Shown here piece after piece: positions 8,179-15,430 of a stretch of 21,576 nt of DNA. Location of the stretch: NCBI GenBank assembly GCA_033763635.1, contig JANRKG010000202.1, positions 1 to 21,576 on the forward strand, read 5' to 3'. The position numbers were made by a program, and so were the translations under genes. The DNA is from JANRKG01 sp033763635. Its GTDB lineage: Bacteria > Cyanobacteriota > Cyanobacteriia > GCF-001939115. The notes below the pieces were generated by a model. It was given only the letters and a program-made list of their open reading frames with translations. It was not told the DNA's origin and ran no database searches. Position 1 is the stretch's first letter. Each line of letters begins with the position of its first letter.

Positions 8179-8559
8179 ATGGATTTCCTAAACGAACAGG
8201 TTGGGACGCTTGGTACAAAGGTTGATGCACTCCAGCAAACGGCAGAGCAATTGAACTTGAAAATGGCTCAAGTTCTCTCTGAACTGGCGTTGTTGAAGGG
8301 TGGATATCCTGAGGGGAATGGGGGATATTCAAGTGGATACGGCTCTAACTTTTCTTATCACCGCTCTAGCCCTTTTGAAGCTGCGATGGAACACAAGGAT
8401 GTCCTGGTAGATTCCACCTATCCCACAATGGAGGAGCCGACAGGAGAGCAGGTGATGGCCCCGGAAATCCAAATTCGGAGACTGACGGCCCAGTTGACCG
8501 CAGCTTATCACCGGATTGCGGCATTGGAAGAGCAACTGTTAGCCCGTCGCGTGCATTAG
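8179..8559 (+). CDS. Small coiled-coil protein of unknown function
   Basis: A 126-residue protein without signal peptide or membrane segment. Residues 1-40 form a heptad-like amphipathic helix (MDFLNEQVGTLGTKVDALQ and onward), residues 41-62 are rich in Gly, Tyr and Ser (GGYPEGNGGYSSGYG), and residues 95-126 are a second predicted coiled coil (RRLTAQLTAAYHRIAALEEQ). The two helices separated by a flexible Gly/Tyr segment suggest an oligomeric scaffold or adaptor, but I do not recognise the family. A TATAAT box lies just upstream; no strong ribosome site is seen. Its stop codon abuts an inverted copy of the palindromic repeat. It has consistent coding composition and is longer than other frames here, so I take it as real. 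Confidence 0.7.
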   Translation: MDFLNEQVGTLGTKVDALQQTAEQLNLKMAQVLSELALLKGGYPEGNGGYSSGYGSNFSYHRSSPFEAAMEHKDVLVDSTYPTMEEPTGEQVMAPEIQIRRLTAQLTAAYHRIAALEEQLLARRVH

Positions 8560-8660
8560 AAGATTTATAGAAAACAGTTTCCCGCTGATTTCGGTTACCC
8601 TCAACCAACCTCTGTGCCCTAAGCACAGCCGAAAGGCAACCCAGTGAATTCTTTCTAAAG
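8560..8660. repeat. Interspersed palindromic repeat, copy 4 (inverted orientation)
   Basis: Read on the minus strand, this aligns with copy 1 along most of its length: GGGTTGCC, then a GGGCAC-type centre, then TGGTTGAG, CCGAAA, CAGCGGG, and the GTTTTCTATAAATCTTC end. The plus-strand left end AAGATTTATAGAAAAC resembles the left end of copy 3. It begins at the base after the TAG of the small coiled-coil gene. The central GCGCTCA/TGAGCG arms are more decayed than in the other copies. Confidence 0.65.
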
Positions 8661-8685
8661 CATTGCCTTGGAGCTTTGGGAAACT

Positions 8686-8741
8686 AACCTGTAAGACCTA
8701 ACCTGTAAAACTTAACCTGTAAAACTTAACTTGTAAGACAC
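8686..8741. repeat. Four tandem 14-bp repeats at the 3' end of cobT
   Basis: Units at 8686, 8700, 8714 and 8728 follow the consensus AACCTGTAAAACTT with one to a few changes each. Read on the minus strand, the first unit encodes the final cobT residues (CLTS and stop) and the next three lie after the stop. It looks like local tandem duplication of the gene end. Confidence 0.8.
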
Positions 8742-9871
8742 TGCTCGTATTCTGTGGTCAAAGTTTCGATCGCCCCCAATAACTGTTGCTGATTCCAGTT
8801 TTGGTATAGATGGGCAGCGATTGCACAGGCCCCTGCCCCGACTCCTTCTTTGACAAATCCTTGCTCATAGGCTCGGAGGGCGGAATAACGCGACTGGGCA
8901 AAGTTAAGCTGAGTGGCCATCAGGGGGACAGAACCGACCAGGTTTGCGAGTCCGATCGTATCCCCTGTTGGGTCTTCCGCCACCCATCGGGTTGTGCCGA
9001 TGACCACCTGTTCTGGGTTCCACTCTAGAGCATCTCTTGTTGCGATTGCTTGAGCGAGGGCATAGACCGCTAACATTTGCGTGCCTCCCGCCAGCATCAC
9101 CCCACAGGTTTGACTGGCGGCAAGGGTCATGCCCGCAACCACGATCTGCATGGGATCGCCGATCGCCGCAACTAGATCGAGCGGATGGAATTTAGCAAGT
9201 AGAGAAATGGGATACCTAACCCCTTCTGCCTTCTGCCCTCTGCCTTCTGCCTTCCTCAGCCCCTGCTGCACGATCGCTCCCTTCTGCTCATGATTGCAGG
9301 TGGGATGGCTGCTGTTAACCTTGCCCATCGCGTTGATCCCAAGTCCTGTTAGGAGAGCAAGGGCAGTGGTCGTGCCTCCAACAACGCACTCTCCCAAGAT
9401 TAGATAAGTCTCAGTAGCCTGGGTTGCGAGTTTCTCCCCCCACTTCAAGCCCTGTTGAAATAGGTGATCGACGATCGGGCGATCCAGCGCGTTCCCCTCC
9501 TGGAGACAACGGGCGGGTTTGCCCCCCAAATCGATGCAGGGAATGGCTGGGGCATGGGGCAACCCTGCGTTAAAAATCAGGAGGGGAATGGATTGGGCCG
9601 CGATGATCGCCCGTGAGATCAAGACCGGGGAGGCTCCCGCCTGTAAGGGGGGAAGCGGATAACGGGGATGGGGCTGGGGACCGTGATAGAGAAATTCGGC
9701 ATCGGCAATCGCCGTATATTGGCGATCGGTTGGGGTGGCTCCTGCGGCAGAAATACCGGGGATTAAACCTGTTTCGGTAAAGCCCAGCACACAGGCAAAC
9801 AAGGGTAAGCGACCGCGATAGGTATTCAGCCAGTGCTGCCCCTGGGGAATTTGAGTCCAGAGGGAAATCAT
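8726..9871 (-). CDS. cobT: CobT-type nicotinate-nucleotide-dependent phosphoribosyltransferase
   Basis: A 381-residue protein of the archaeal/cyanobacterial CobT family (TIGR00303/UPF0284). It is thought to activate the lower-ligand base as its ribotide for cobalamin or pseudocobalamin nucleotide-loop assembly. Landmarks are ISAAGATPTDRQYTAIADAE (40-59), the Gly-rich GECVVGGTTTALALLTGLG (160-178), GDPMQIVVAG (238-247), and GGTQMLAVYALA (262-273). Residues 206-217 (KAEGRGQKAEGV region) are encoded by a heptamer tandem repeat and look like an insertion between conserved blocks. The ATG at 9871 is one base past the TGA of the upstream gene (TGAAATG), so the genes are coupled. It is last in the Crp - DUF2232 - CobT run. 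The stop lies in a 14-bp tandem repeat. Confidence 0.88.
   Translation of the reverse strand: MISLWTQIPQGQHWLNTYRGRLPLFACVLGFTETGLIPGISAAGATPTDRQYTAIADAEFLYHGPQPHPRYPLPPLQAGASPVLISRAIIAAQSIPLLIFNAGLPHAPAIPCIDLGGKPARCLQEGNALDRPIVDHLFQQGLKWGEKLATQATETYLILGECVVGGTTTALALLTGLGINAMGKVNSSHPTCNHEQKGAIVQQGLRKAEGRGQKAEGVRYPISLLAKFHPLDLVAAIGDPMQIVVAGMTLAASQTCGVMLAGGTQMLAVYALAQAIATRDALEWNPEQVVIGTTRWVAEDPTGDTIGLANLVGSVPLMATQLNFAQSRYSALRAYEQGFVKEGVGAGACAIAAHLYQNWNQQQLLGAIETLTTEYEQCLTS
9222..9256. repeat. Heptamer tandem repeat (STRR type) inside cobT
   Basis: Five units of CCTTCTG (one CCCTCTG, the last CCTTCCT) run in tandem. On the coding strand they read AGAAGGC-type heptamers and encode residues 206-217 of CobT. 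Such heptamers are a known class of cyanobacterial short tandem repeat, normally intergenic. A related run follows cyanophycinase at 20056. Confidence 0.8.
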
Positions 9872-9872
9872 T

Positions 9873-10568
9873 TCAAGTTCGCTCGTAATCGATCAGGACT
9901 TCGATCCATTCTGGGGGGCGAGGGATTGGGGTGCCCAGGCGATCGAGGAGGAGCAGGGCCACCAGATGCACGACAAATAAATAGATCAGGTTATTTAAGA
10001 CAATCATGAACAGGGCAAGCGCCTGGATGAGCCACAGACTGGGCTGGGTCAGCAGTCCCAACTTGACAAAGATCCAGTCCATCATTTCTGTAATCTGGGT
10101 CATGAGGTATAGCCACAGGTCATCCCCCAGCAGAATGGATACCAACCAGAGGCGAAAGAAAACCCCAAAGGTGCCAATAATGGTGCCCAGCGCGATCGCC
10201 GAGACCCAACCCGATCCCCGCCGCCAGAGGAACCCAAGCTGTACACTCATCAGGCCATAGGGGATTACAAACAAAATGCTGCGGGTTGGCCCCATTAAAA
10301 CCGACAACAGTAACCCTGAAACGAGGGTTCCCATCCATGCGGCACGGCTCCCCCAGCGCATATATAGCAGGGCGATCGGTACGGGAAAAAAGATCCGCAA
10401 CAGTGGACCCATTGGGAAATAGTAGTTAATAAACCACATCAGGCTGGCTGTGCTTGCCAGAAATGCCGTCTCTACCATTACCAGGGAAGGGGTCCGGGTT
10501 GGCAGCGTCGGGACGGAGGGCGCAGGGGAAGGCAAGTCAGAAGGAGGGTCTTCGAGGGAGTTACTCAT
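9873..10568 (-). CDS. DUF2232-type multipass membrane protein
   Basis: A 231-residue integral membrane protein resembling the DUF2232 family, seen in cyanobacteria and Firmicutes without a settled function. A Pro/Ser-rich cytoplasmic-like tail (residues 1-28) precedes about six hydrophobic spans near 32-50, 55-70, 78-95, 97-112, 122-148 and 178-208. The family-like stretch MGPLLRIFFPVPIALLYMR lies at 53-71. The frame is open to 10664, but that would overlap the upstream regulator gene by 43 bases, so the ATG at 10568, 53 bases after the regulator stop, is chosen; no strong ribosome site is seen. Only one base separates its stop from cobT. A transport or partner role for the CobT substrate is conceivable but is only context. 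Confidence 0.75.
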   Translation of the reverse strand: MSNSLEDPPSDLPSPAPSVPTLPTRTPSLVMVETAFLASTASLMWFINYYFPMGPLLRIFFPVPIALLYMRWGSRAAWMGTLVSGLLLSVLMGPTRSILFVIPYGLMSVQLGFLWRRGSGWVSAIALGTIIGTFGVFFRLWLVSILLGDDLWLYLMTQITEMMDWIFVKLGLLTQPSLWLIQALALFMIVLNNLIYLFVVHLVALLLLDRLGTPIPRPPEWIEVLIDYERT

Positions 10569-10621
10569 GGGGAGGTAAGGGTTGGATGTTGGGAATGGGG
10601 AAGCGACTCTCTCCCATCTTC

Positions 10622-11329
10622 CTACACCAGAATATGTTCTACAGCGTGGGTATCGGGAATACACAAGGTATCGCGATCGCGGACAATCAACCCCTTCTTT
10701 TCCATTTTGTTTAAAACCCGTGTCACAGTTTCCCGTGCTAACCCGCTCAGGCTGCTCAATTCTCGGTGAGGCAGGTTGGGAATTTCTACCCCTCCCGCTG
10801 TTTTCTTTCCCTGCCCTTCTGCCAGGAAGAGCAGGACATCGGCTACACGGGACGTACTATCAGATTCGCGGAGACGGAGGCGGCGGTTCACCTGGCGGAG
10901 ACGGCGGGCCATGAGTTGGGCCAGACGGATTCCCGCCATCGGTTCTGTCTGAATCAGGGTGACAAAATCTTGGGCAGGCATGTTGGCAATGACCGTTGGC
11001 ACCAGGGTAATCACGTCGGTTGATCGGGGTACTTCATCCAGGGGGGCCATTTCTCCAAAGAGTTCCCCTTTTCCTAGAATATTCAGCGTAATTTCCTTCC
11101 CATCCAGGTTGTAGGTGCGAATTTTGACCCAGCCATCCAAAATAAAATAAACGGAAGTGCCCCAATCATTCTCTAATAGGATGACCTGGTTGGCCGGATG
11201 AGTGCGCGTAACGACATGGCTAACGGCTTTCTCAACAGATGCCTCAGGAATGCTCTGGAAGAAAGGAGCCGATCGAATGGATGCGTTATTTCCGACGTGA
11301 AAATCGCGATGGCTATAGCGGTCTTCCAT
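10622..11329 (-). CDS. Crp/Fnr-family transcription regulator
   Basis: A 235-residue one-component regulator. An N-terminal cyclic-nucleotide-binding jelly roll (about 22-135) contains VYFILDGWVKI (60-70) and GELFGEMAPLDEVPRS (88-103), where G92-E93 and R102-S103 correspond to ligand-contact residues of Crp. A dimer helix (about 136-158) follows, then a winged helix-turn-helix with recognition helix LARETVTRVLNKMEKKG (197-213). There is no Fnr-type cysteine cluster. The spacing between GE and RS is one residue shorter than in E. coli Crp, so cAMP binding is possible but unproven. It is not NtcA by sequence. A TTG four codons upstream (11341) is an alternative start; ATG at 11329 is preferred. 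It heads the run with the DUF2232 and cobT genes and may control them. Confidence 0.88.
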   Translation of the reverse strand: MEDRYSHRDFHVGNNASIRSAPFFQSIPEASVEKAVSHVVTRTHPANQVILLENDWGTSVYFILDGWVKIRTYNLDGKEITLNILGKGELFGEMAPLDEVPRSTDVITLVPTVIANMPAQDFVTLIQTEPMAGIRLAQLMARRLRQVNRRLRLRESDSTSRVADVLLFLAEGQGKKTAGGVEIPNLPHRELSSLSGLARETVTRVLNKMEKKGLIVRDRDTLCIPDTHAVEHILV

Positions 11330-12020
11330 GCAATCAATCAACTAATTAGGCGTGAACTTCAGGATATAACTAATACGATGCCTTAAATCAGACAAAATTG
11401 GCTAGCAAAAACAAAGGACTGATGAAGGCAGTTGGTTGCAATGAGTCCGAGTATGAACTCATTGCTAAATCCTATTGTTACCGATTATTGGCAAATGGTT
11501 AGGGAATGATTGGCGAATGAATTGTCAAATCAAGGATGAATCAATGGAATTGGAGATTTCGGGCCATCTCCTCCGCGATCGGCTTCCCCATTCGAAGTCC
11601 TCGCTCCCTTCTTTACTTTCAGATTCAAACTTCTATTAATCGTAATCTTTTAATACAAATTTAGAAGCTAGAATCGACGCGGAAGCCTGTTGTGAAACAG
11701 AAATCTAAGGGAAGAATAGAAATTATGATTTCCGATTGTTTTAAGTAATCTTTCAACCTGCTCTTTCAAGCAACATCTTGTTTTCTCAATTACAGTTTTC
11801 TCAAATACGGTCCCCTTGGGCGCACTTTAGGCAAGGTTCAGCCATGAGCGCATCATGGATTTGATCCTGCTTAGTTATTCGTCACCCAAACTCAGCTTCA
11901 GGAGGGAATTTTCTGATTTTCAGAGAAAAGCTCTCCCTCGCCCAGCGCTTCAAGTAATTTCATTTTCAAGAGCGTTCGAGGCATCGCGAGAGCGAAGGGA
12001 TTGGCAGCAAAATACCATCC

Positions 12021-12096
12021 CTGGGGATCGGGTTTCGACTGCGCTCAACCCGCAAAGGGTTGAGGACTGAGCGAAGTCGAAGCCCAGTGACTGGGG
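12021..12096. repeat. Interspersed palindromic repeat, copy 2 (core form)
   Basis: A nested palindrome: CTCAACCC (12044-12051) pairs with GGGTTGAG (12057-12064) round a five-base loop. The outer TTCGACTGCGCTCA (12033-12046) mirrors TGAGCGAAGTCGAA (12068-12081), and an outermost CTGGGG recurs at both ends. The TTCGACT..GCTCA/TGAGCGAAG..GAA core is shared with the copies at 5283 and 17386. Confidence 0.7.
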
Positions 12097-12184
12097 CTTG
12101 ATTAATTTGTGAATCCCTAAGTCATCATTCTTAATTTTTCAGTTTGTAGAATTAAGAGATTTTCCTGAAAAGAACTGAGGATTT

Positions 12185-12241
12185 ATGAGAATTCAGATGT
12201 CAGCCAGGAAGGGCAGTTGTATATTACTTCTACCTACCTAA
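12185..12241 (+). other. Possible 18-codon upstream ORF
   Basis: An ATG at 12185, with GAGG four bases before it, opens MRIQMSARKGSCILLLPT and stops at 12239-12241, nine bases before the first GTG candidate of the large gene. It could be a leader peptide or chance. Confidence 0.2.
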
Positions 12242-12265
12242 GAGTTTTTCGTGAAGGGCGTTGCT

Positions 12266-15200
12266 GTGACTGTTCAGAAGAACCAAATTCAAGCACTGAT
12301 TGCCGAGATCGATGACATGCTCGGCAAGGCTAGCCCGCGCTTGCCCTGGGTCGTTTCCTCAGAAGTGACAGAGCAACGTCAGCTTCTCGAACGAATTCGC
12401 GGGTATCTCCTGGCCCAGTCCGTGGGGCGGGAGGGGAGCAAGCAATCCTTCTCCTACCCAGATTTGCCCGCTGCAATGAGCGGCGAGTCCGAACCTTCGG
12501 GAAATGGGATACAACAGGAAACGACCCGTCAGGTGATGCAGGCGGTGATGCAAGAGATGGCTTATCTGCGGGCCAGCGTTACCGAACCGCTGCAACAGGA
12601 TGTGGAACTACTCCAGCGCCAACGGGATGCCCTGACCAAAGAAATTCAACAATTGGAATCCCAGCGGCAAACCTATCTGCTTCAGGGCCAATCGCCTCAA
12701 ATTAATGATTTTCTGCAAGCTTTGATGGGAAAAGTGCAGGAGTCCCTGGCCCAGCAGATGGCCCAATCCGGTCTGCCTCCCTCTGGGCCTTGGAGTGCGA
12801 TCGCAGGGGAACCGGACCCGATCGGAAGCTTGAGTCCCGCCCAACGGTTAGCCCAGCTCGAAGCCCTCCAATCCCGATACGATCAGCTTGTCATGTCCCT
12901 CGACTCAACCCTGACGGTTGTGTTCGATGCCCTTCAGCGCAACGTGCAGAGTTATCAGGACTCCCTGAGTCAGGGGTTGGAAAAAATGCATGCCCTGGGA
13001 AATCAGGGGGAAACCCTATTTACCACCCTGGTCAGCCGTTTCGCTCAACAATTGGGTCGGGAAGCTGCATCAACCTATCTCCAAGCCGCTGCCCCCTCCT
13101 TGAGCCTGGAATCCAGCGCTACCCCGTCCGCTATTGCCCCGTCCGCCGCATCCTTTCAACCCTCCCAACCGATCGCCAAAACATCACCGGGGCCAGAACT
13201 GGGGTTGCCCTTCCCTGGCATTGAGTTACCCCCCCCTTCAACGGTGATTCAAAGTAATGACTTCAGTAATTTTCGAGACCTCGATCTGGAGGAATTGGAC
13301 CTCTCCGATCTGAATTTGAGCGAACCCGATTTTGCGGTTGGGGATCTCCCAATGGCATCAGAAGTGAATGATTTGGGTGTAACCAGTCTGGCCTTTGCCG
13401 GGGGAGACGAGGAAGATTCGACAGTCATGATGGCAGGGGAAGGAGAATTCTCTGCCTTACCTTTGGTTCGGCTAAATCAACCAGAACCTCAACCGGAAAC
13501 AGAAGAATCGGATGATTCTGCTCTGGAATTCTTAGAGCAACTGAGTGCAGCCTTACAAGAACCTCCCATCGCAGACTCAAGCGCGACCGAACTGGAACCT
13601 CAGTCAACAGAGTTGGAGGTTCCGGAAACGGACGAGGTTTCAGATCCGGCAGTGGATCAGGCTTTGATGGAATTGGATGATTTCTATGCCACCCTGTTTG
13701 GGTCTCCTGACCCATCTCCCGATCACCCGCAGGCCGAAGCCAGCGCAGAACCCATTGACTCGGTGGCTCATCCTATCGAACCAACCGAAGCTTCTTCAAT
13801 GGAATCGGAAGAGGTGTTTGCGACCTTAGAACCCATTACCATGCTGCCGGACCTGGAAGAGGGCCTGGACCTCCGAGGGGATGAATCTTCTGCGATCGAT
13901 GACTCCAGTGGAGCGACCCTAGAAAACTTCCTGTTCGGAGATGTCTCACCCGATCCTTCTTCAGTCAGTGTCGATGAAGACCTGCCCCTCACGACGCTCC
14001 CGCCGGAAAATTTTGTCGAAGAAACTCCTCCTGCGCCATCCGTGACTGAGGTTGCTCCCTCTGAAGCCGCATCCCAGAATCCGGAAACCCTGGCGCTGCT
14101 AGCAAATTTACTGGCTCAGGTGGAGGATGAATCTGCGTCCGGTGATGTTTCAGGCGGAATAAATCCGGTGATGGAAGCCCCGGAATTCCCAACTCCAGCC
14201 ATTTCGCCAGAAGCGGTTGCTTTACCGACCGACTCCCTCGACGATCTGGGTGATTTGACGGGCGAAGAGGGATACGTTCCGGCGGCTCCTGATGAAAGCT
14301 TGTTAGTCACTGAAACTTCCATCGACTCGGCTGATATCGATCTTTTCCTGGACCGAACAACGCTCATGCAGTTGAACCAGGATCTGTCTGGTATAGAAGG
14401 CTTAGAGGGTAGCGATCTCCAGAGTTTAGCAGATGCTTTTGGGCGATCGGACACCCCTTCAGAACTTCCGACTCCCAGTGAGTTGCCAACCCAGACCCCA
14501 ATGCTGGAAACCCCGATCGCCGAGCCGCTGATCGAAGAAGTTCCCATTTCTGAAACTCCGACAACGGAGTGGCAGGATGTAACGCTGGAAGATTTTGGTG
14601 TGAACCTGGGTGGGTCCCTACCTTCATCAGCCCCTGAACCTGTTCTACCTTTGACAACCGCTGAAGCGATCGGACCAGTGGAACTCGAAGCGTCTGACTT
14701 GACTCTAGAGAAGTTAGACGCTCTGTTTGGTGACCTGCCTGATCATAAACCAGAGGCTCCTGCGATCGAGGCTGCTCCGACGGTTAATGATGCTTCGACA
14801 GGAACGACAACCCATGAAACGAATGCAATCCTGGAGTCTCTCTTTCCAGACATGGACCTGCTAGATTCCCTACCCCTGCTAGAAACTCCTCCTCTGGTTG
14901 TCCCTGCCACCCCTGCCCCGATCGTCCCCGGTGAGCCAGATTATGCTGCTCTGGATGCCCTGTTTGAAGAGGTCGAGGCTTCTCCGGTTATTTCTCCTTC
15001 CCCGTCAGAAGCGATGACTTTGGGGAATTTCTTTGCTGAGGAAGACGCTCCTCCAGTCCCCCTCGCCCAACCAGCCACCCAACCCGAAGCCCCTGACCTG
15101 ACCCTGGAGAGCTTCTTTGGTGAGGGAGAGATGAAAACTCCTCCCATGCCAACCCCTGAGGTTGTTACCCCAGAAGATTTGTTTGCTGATTTACCGCTCG

Positions 15201-15430
15201 TTGTGCCCCCTCCTGCTGCACCGTCTCCGCCGATCGCGGAACCAGGCGGAACCCTGGAGGATCTGTTTGCCGAGCTACCTCCTGTTGAGGCACTGGCCCA
15301 GCTTCAGGAAGGTTCCGAATCCTCCTCAACTGCTCTGGATGCAACGCTAGAGGATATTTTCGCCAGTCTGACAGAATCGGCGTTTCTAGAAGAACCTTCC
15401 TCTGAGGAAGAACCCAAAAAAAAACTTTAA
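12266..15430 (+). CDS. Large acidic repeat protein with N-terminal coiled coil; probably the N-terminal part of a frameshift product
   Basis: About 1,054 residues, family not recognised. There is no signal peptide or membrane span. Residues to about 55 form a compact helical start (ALIAEIDDMLGKASPRLPW). About 90-165 and 195-275 are coiled coil (LLQRQRDALTKEIQQLESQ; LEALQSRYDQLVMSLD). From about 300 to the end the chain is acidic, Pro/Ser/Glu-rich and probably disordered, with some ten degenerate copies of a TLEDLFAELP-like motif. The GTG at 12266 has GAAGGG seven bases upstream; a GTG five codons earlier (12251) is weaker. It ends in EEEPKKKL, the lysines coded by an A9 run, and its -1 frame continues without a stop into the Hsp70-like gene. 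Likely a scaffold fused to, or partnered with, that ATPase. The reading frame is unbroken until the A-run, so it is not a decayed gene. Confidence 0.8.
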   Translation: MTVQKNQIQALIAEIDDMLGKASPRLPWVVSSEVTEQRQLLERIRGYLLAQSVGREGSKQSFSYPDLPAAMSGESEPSGNGIQQETTRQVMQAVMQEMAYLRASVTEPLQQDVELLQRQRDALTKEIQQLESQRQTYLLQGQSPQINDFLQALMGKVQESLAQQMAQSGLPPSGPWSAIAGEPDPIGSLSPAQRLAQLEALQSRYDQLVMSLDSTLTVVFDALQRNVQSYQDSLSQGLEKMHALGNQGETLFTTLVSRFAQQLGREAASTYLQAAAPSLSLESSATPSAIAPSAASFQPSQPIAKTSPGPELGLPFPGIELPPPSTVIQSNDFSNFRDLDLEELDLSDLNLSEPDFAVGDLPMASEVNDLGVTSLAFAGGDEEDSTVMMAGEGEFSALPLVRLNQPEPQPETEESDDSALEFLEQLSAALQEPPIADSSATELEPQSTELEVPETDEVSDPAVDQALMELDDFYATLFGSPDPSPDHPQAEASAEPIDSVAHPIEPTEASSMESEEVFATLEPITMLPDLEEGLDLRGDESSAIDDSSGATLENFLFGDVSPDPSSVSVDEDLPLTTLPPENFVEETPPAPSVTEVAPSEAASQNPETLALLANLLAQVEDESASGDVSGGINPVMEAPEFPTPAISPEAVALPTDSLDDLGDLTGEEGYVPAAPDESLLVTETSIDSADIDLFLDRTTLMQLNQDLSGIEGLEGSDLQSLADAFGRSDTPSELPTPSELPTQTPMLETPIAEPLIEEVPISETPTTEWQDVTLEDFGVNLGGSLPSSAPEPVLPLTTAEAIGPVELEASDLTLEKLDALFGDLPDHKPEAPAIEAAPTVNDASTGTTTHETNAILESLFPDMDLLDSLPLLETPPLVVPATPAPIVPGEPDYAALDALFEEVEASPVISPSPSEAMTLGNFFAEEDAPPVPLAQPATQPEAPDLTLESFFGEGEMKTPPMPTPEVVTPEDLFADLPLVVPPPAAPSPPIAEPGGTLEDLFAELPPVEALAQLQEGSESSSTALDATLEDIFASLTESAFLEEPSSEEEPKKKL
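13908..15375 (+). repeat. Coding array of short acidic-hydrophobic motifs
   Basis: Degenerate copies within the acidic protein: TLENFLFGD (near 13915), TLEDFGVNL (14581), TLEKLDALFGDLP (14702), ILESLFPDM (14827), ALDALFEEV (14949), TLGNFFAEE (15018), TLESFFGEG (15101), TPEDLFADLP (15168), TLEDLFAELP (15250) and TLEDIFASL (15345). Spacing is irregular, about 25-40 residues. DNA similarity is weak, so selection appears to be on the protein motif and not on a recent DNA duplication. Linkers are Pro-rich. Confidence 0.7.
15404..15430 (+). promoter_or_regulatory. Candidate -1 frameshift/slippage site (A9 run)
   Basis: In frame the sequence is CCC AAA AAA AAA CTT TAA. It contains the A AAA AAA heptamer (15418-15424) with a stop two codons on. 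GAGGAAG at 15404-15410 lies about 8-10 bases upstream, where an internal Shine-Dalgarno stimulates dnaX-type -1 shifting, although it also just codes Glu-Glu. No strong downstream stem-loop or pseudoknot was found; only a weak TTCC/GGAA stem near 15452-15462. A9 is also a classic substrate for RNA polymerase slippage. Confidence 0.5.

Larger units (their letters stand above)
11330..12265. other. Non-coding 936-base stretch between divergent genes
   Basis: The stretch holds the promoter side of the Crp-type gene, a palindromic repeat (12021-12096), a sequence like a repeat end (GAGATTTTCCTGAAAAG at 12156-12172) and a possible 18-codon leader ORF. GTATTAGTTATATC on the minus strand, ending near 11366, is only a half match to the NtcA pattern GTA-N8-TAC. 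A 71-codon plus-strand frame (11855-12070) runs through the palindrome and is not credible. From 11400 to 11850 I see nothing specific. Confidence 0.5.

Noticed and set aside
10622..11329. NtcA (global nitrogen regulator) as the identity of the Crp/Fnr gene
   Set aside because: The N-terminal and sensor-domain sequence does not match NtcA; only the general family fold and helix-turn-helix are shared.
11353..11366. NtcA-binding site upstream of the Crp-type gene
   Set aside because: GTATTAGTTATATC keeps only one half of GTA-N8-TAC, and no -10 box is correctly spaced.
11855..12070. 71-codon plus-strand reading frame
   Set aside because: It runs through the palindromic repeat, has no ribosome site, and shows no protein-like pattern.
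5283..12096. CRISPR array
   Set aside because: The repeats are few, far apart, palindromic over about 100 bases and lack regular spacers.
14116..14547. 143-codon minus-strand frame (and similar frames at 12359-15147)
   Set aside because: These are mirror frames of the low-complexity Ser/Pro/Glu-rich repeat protein and have no independent support.
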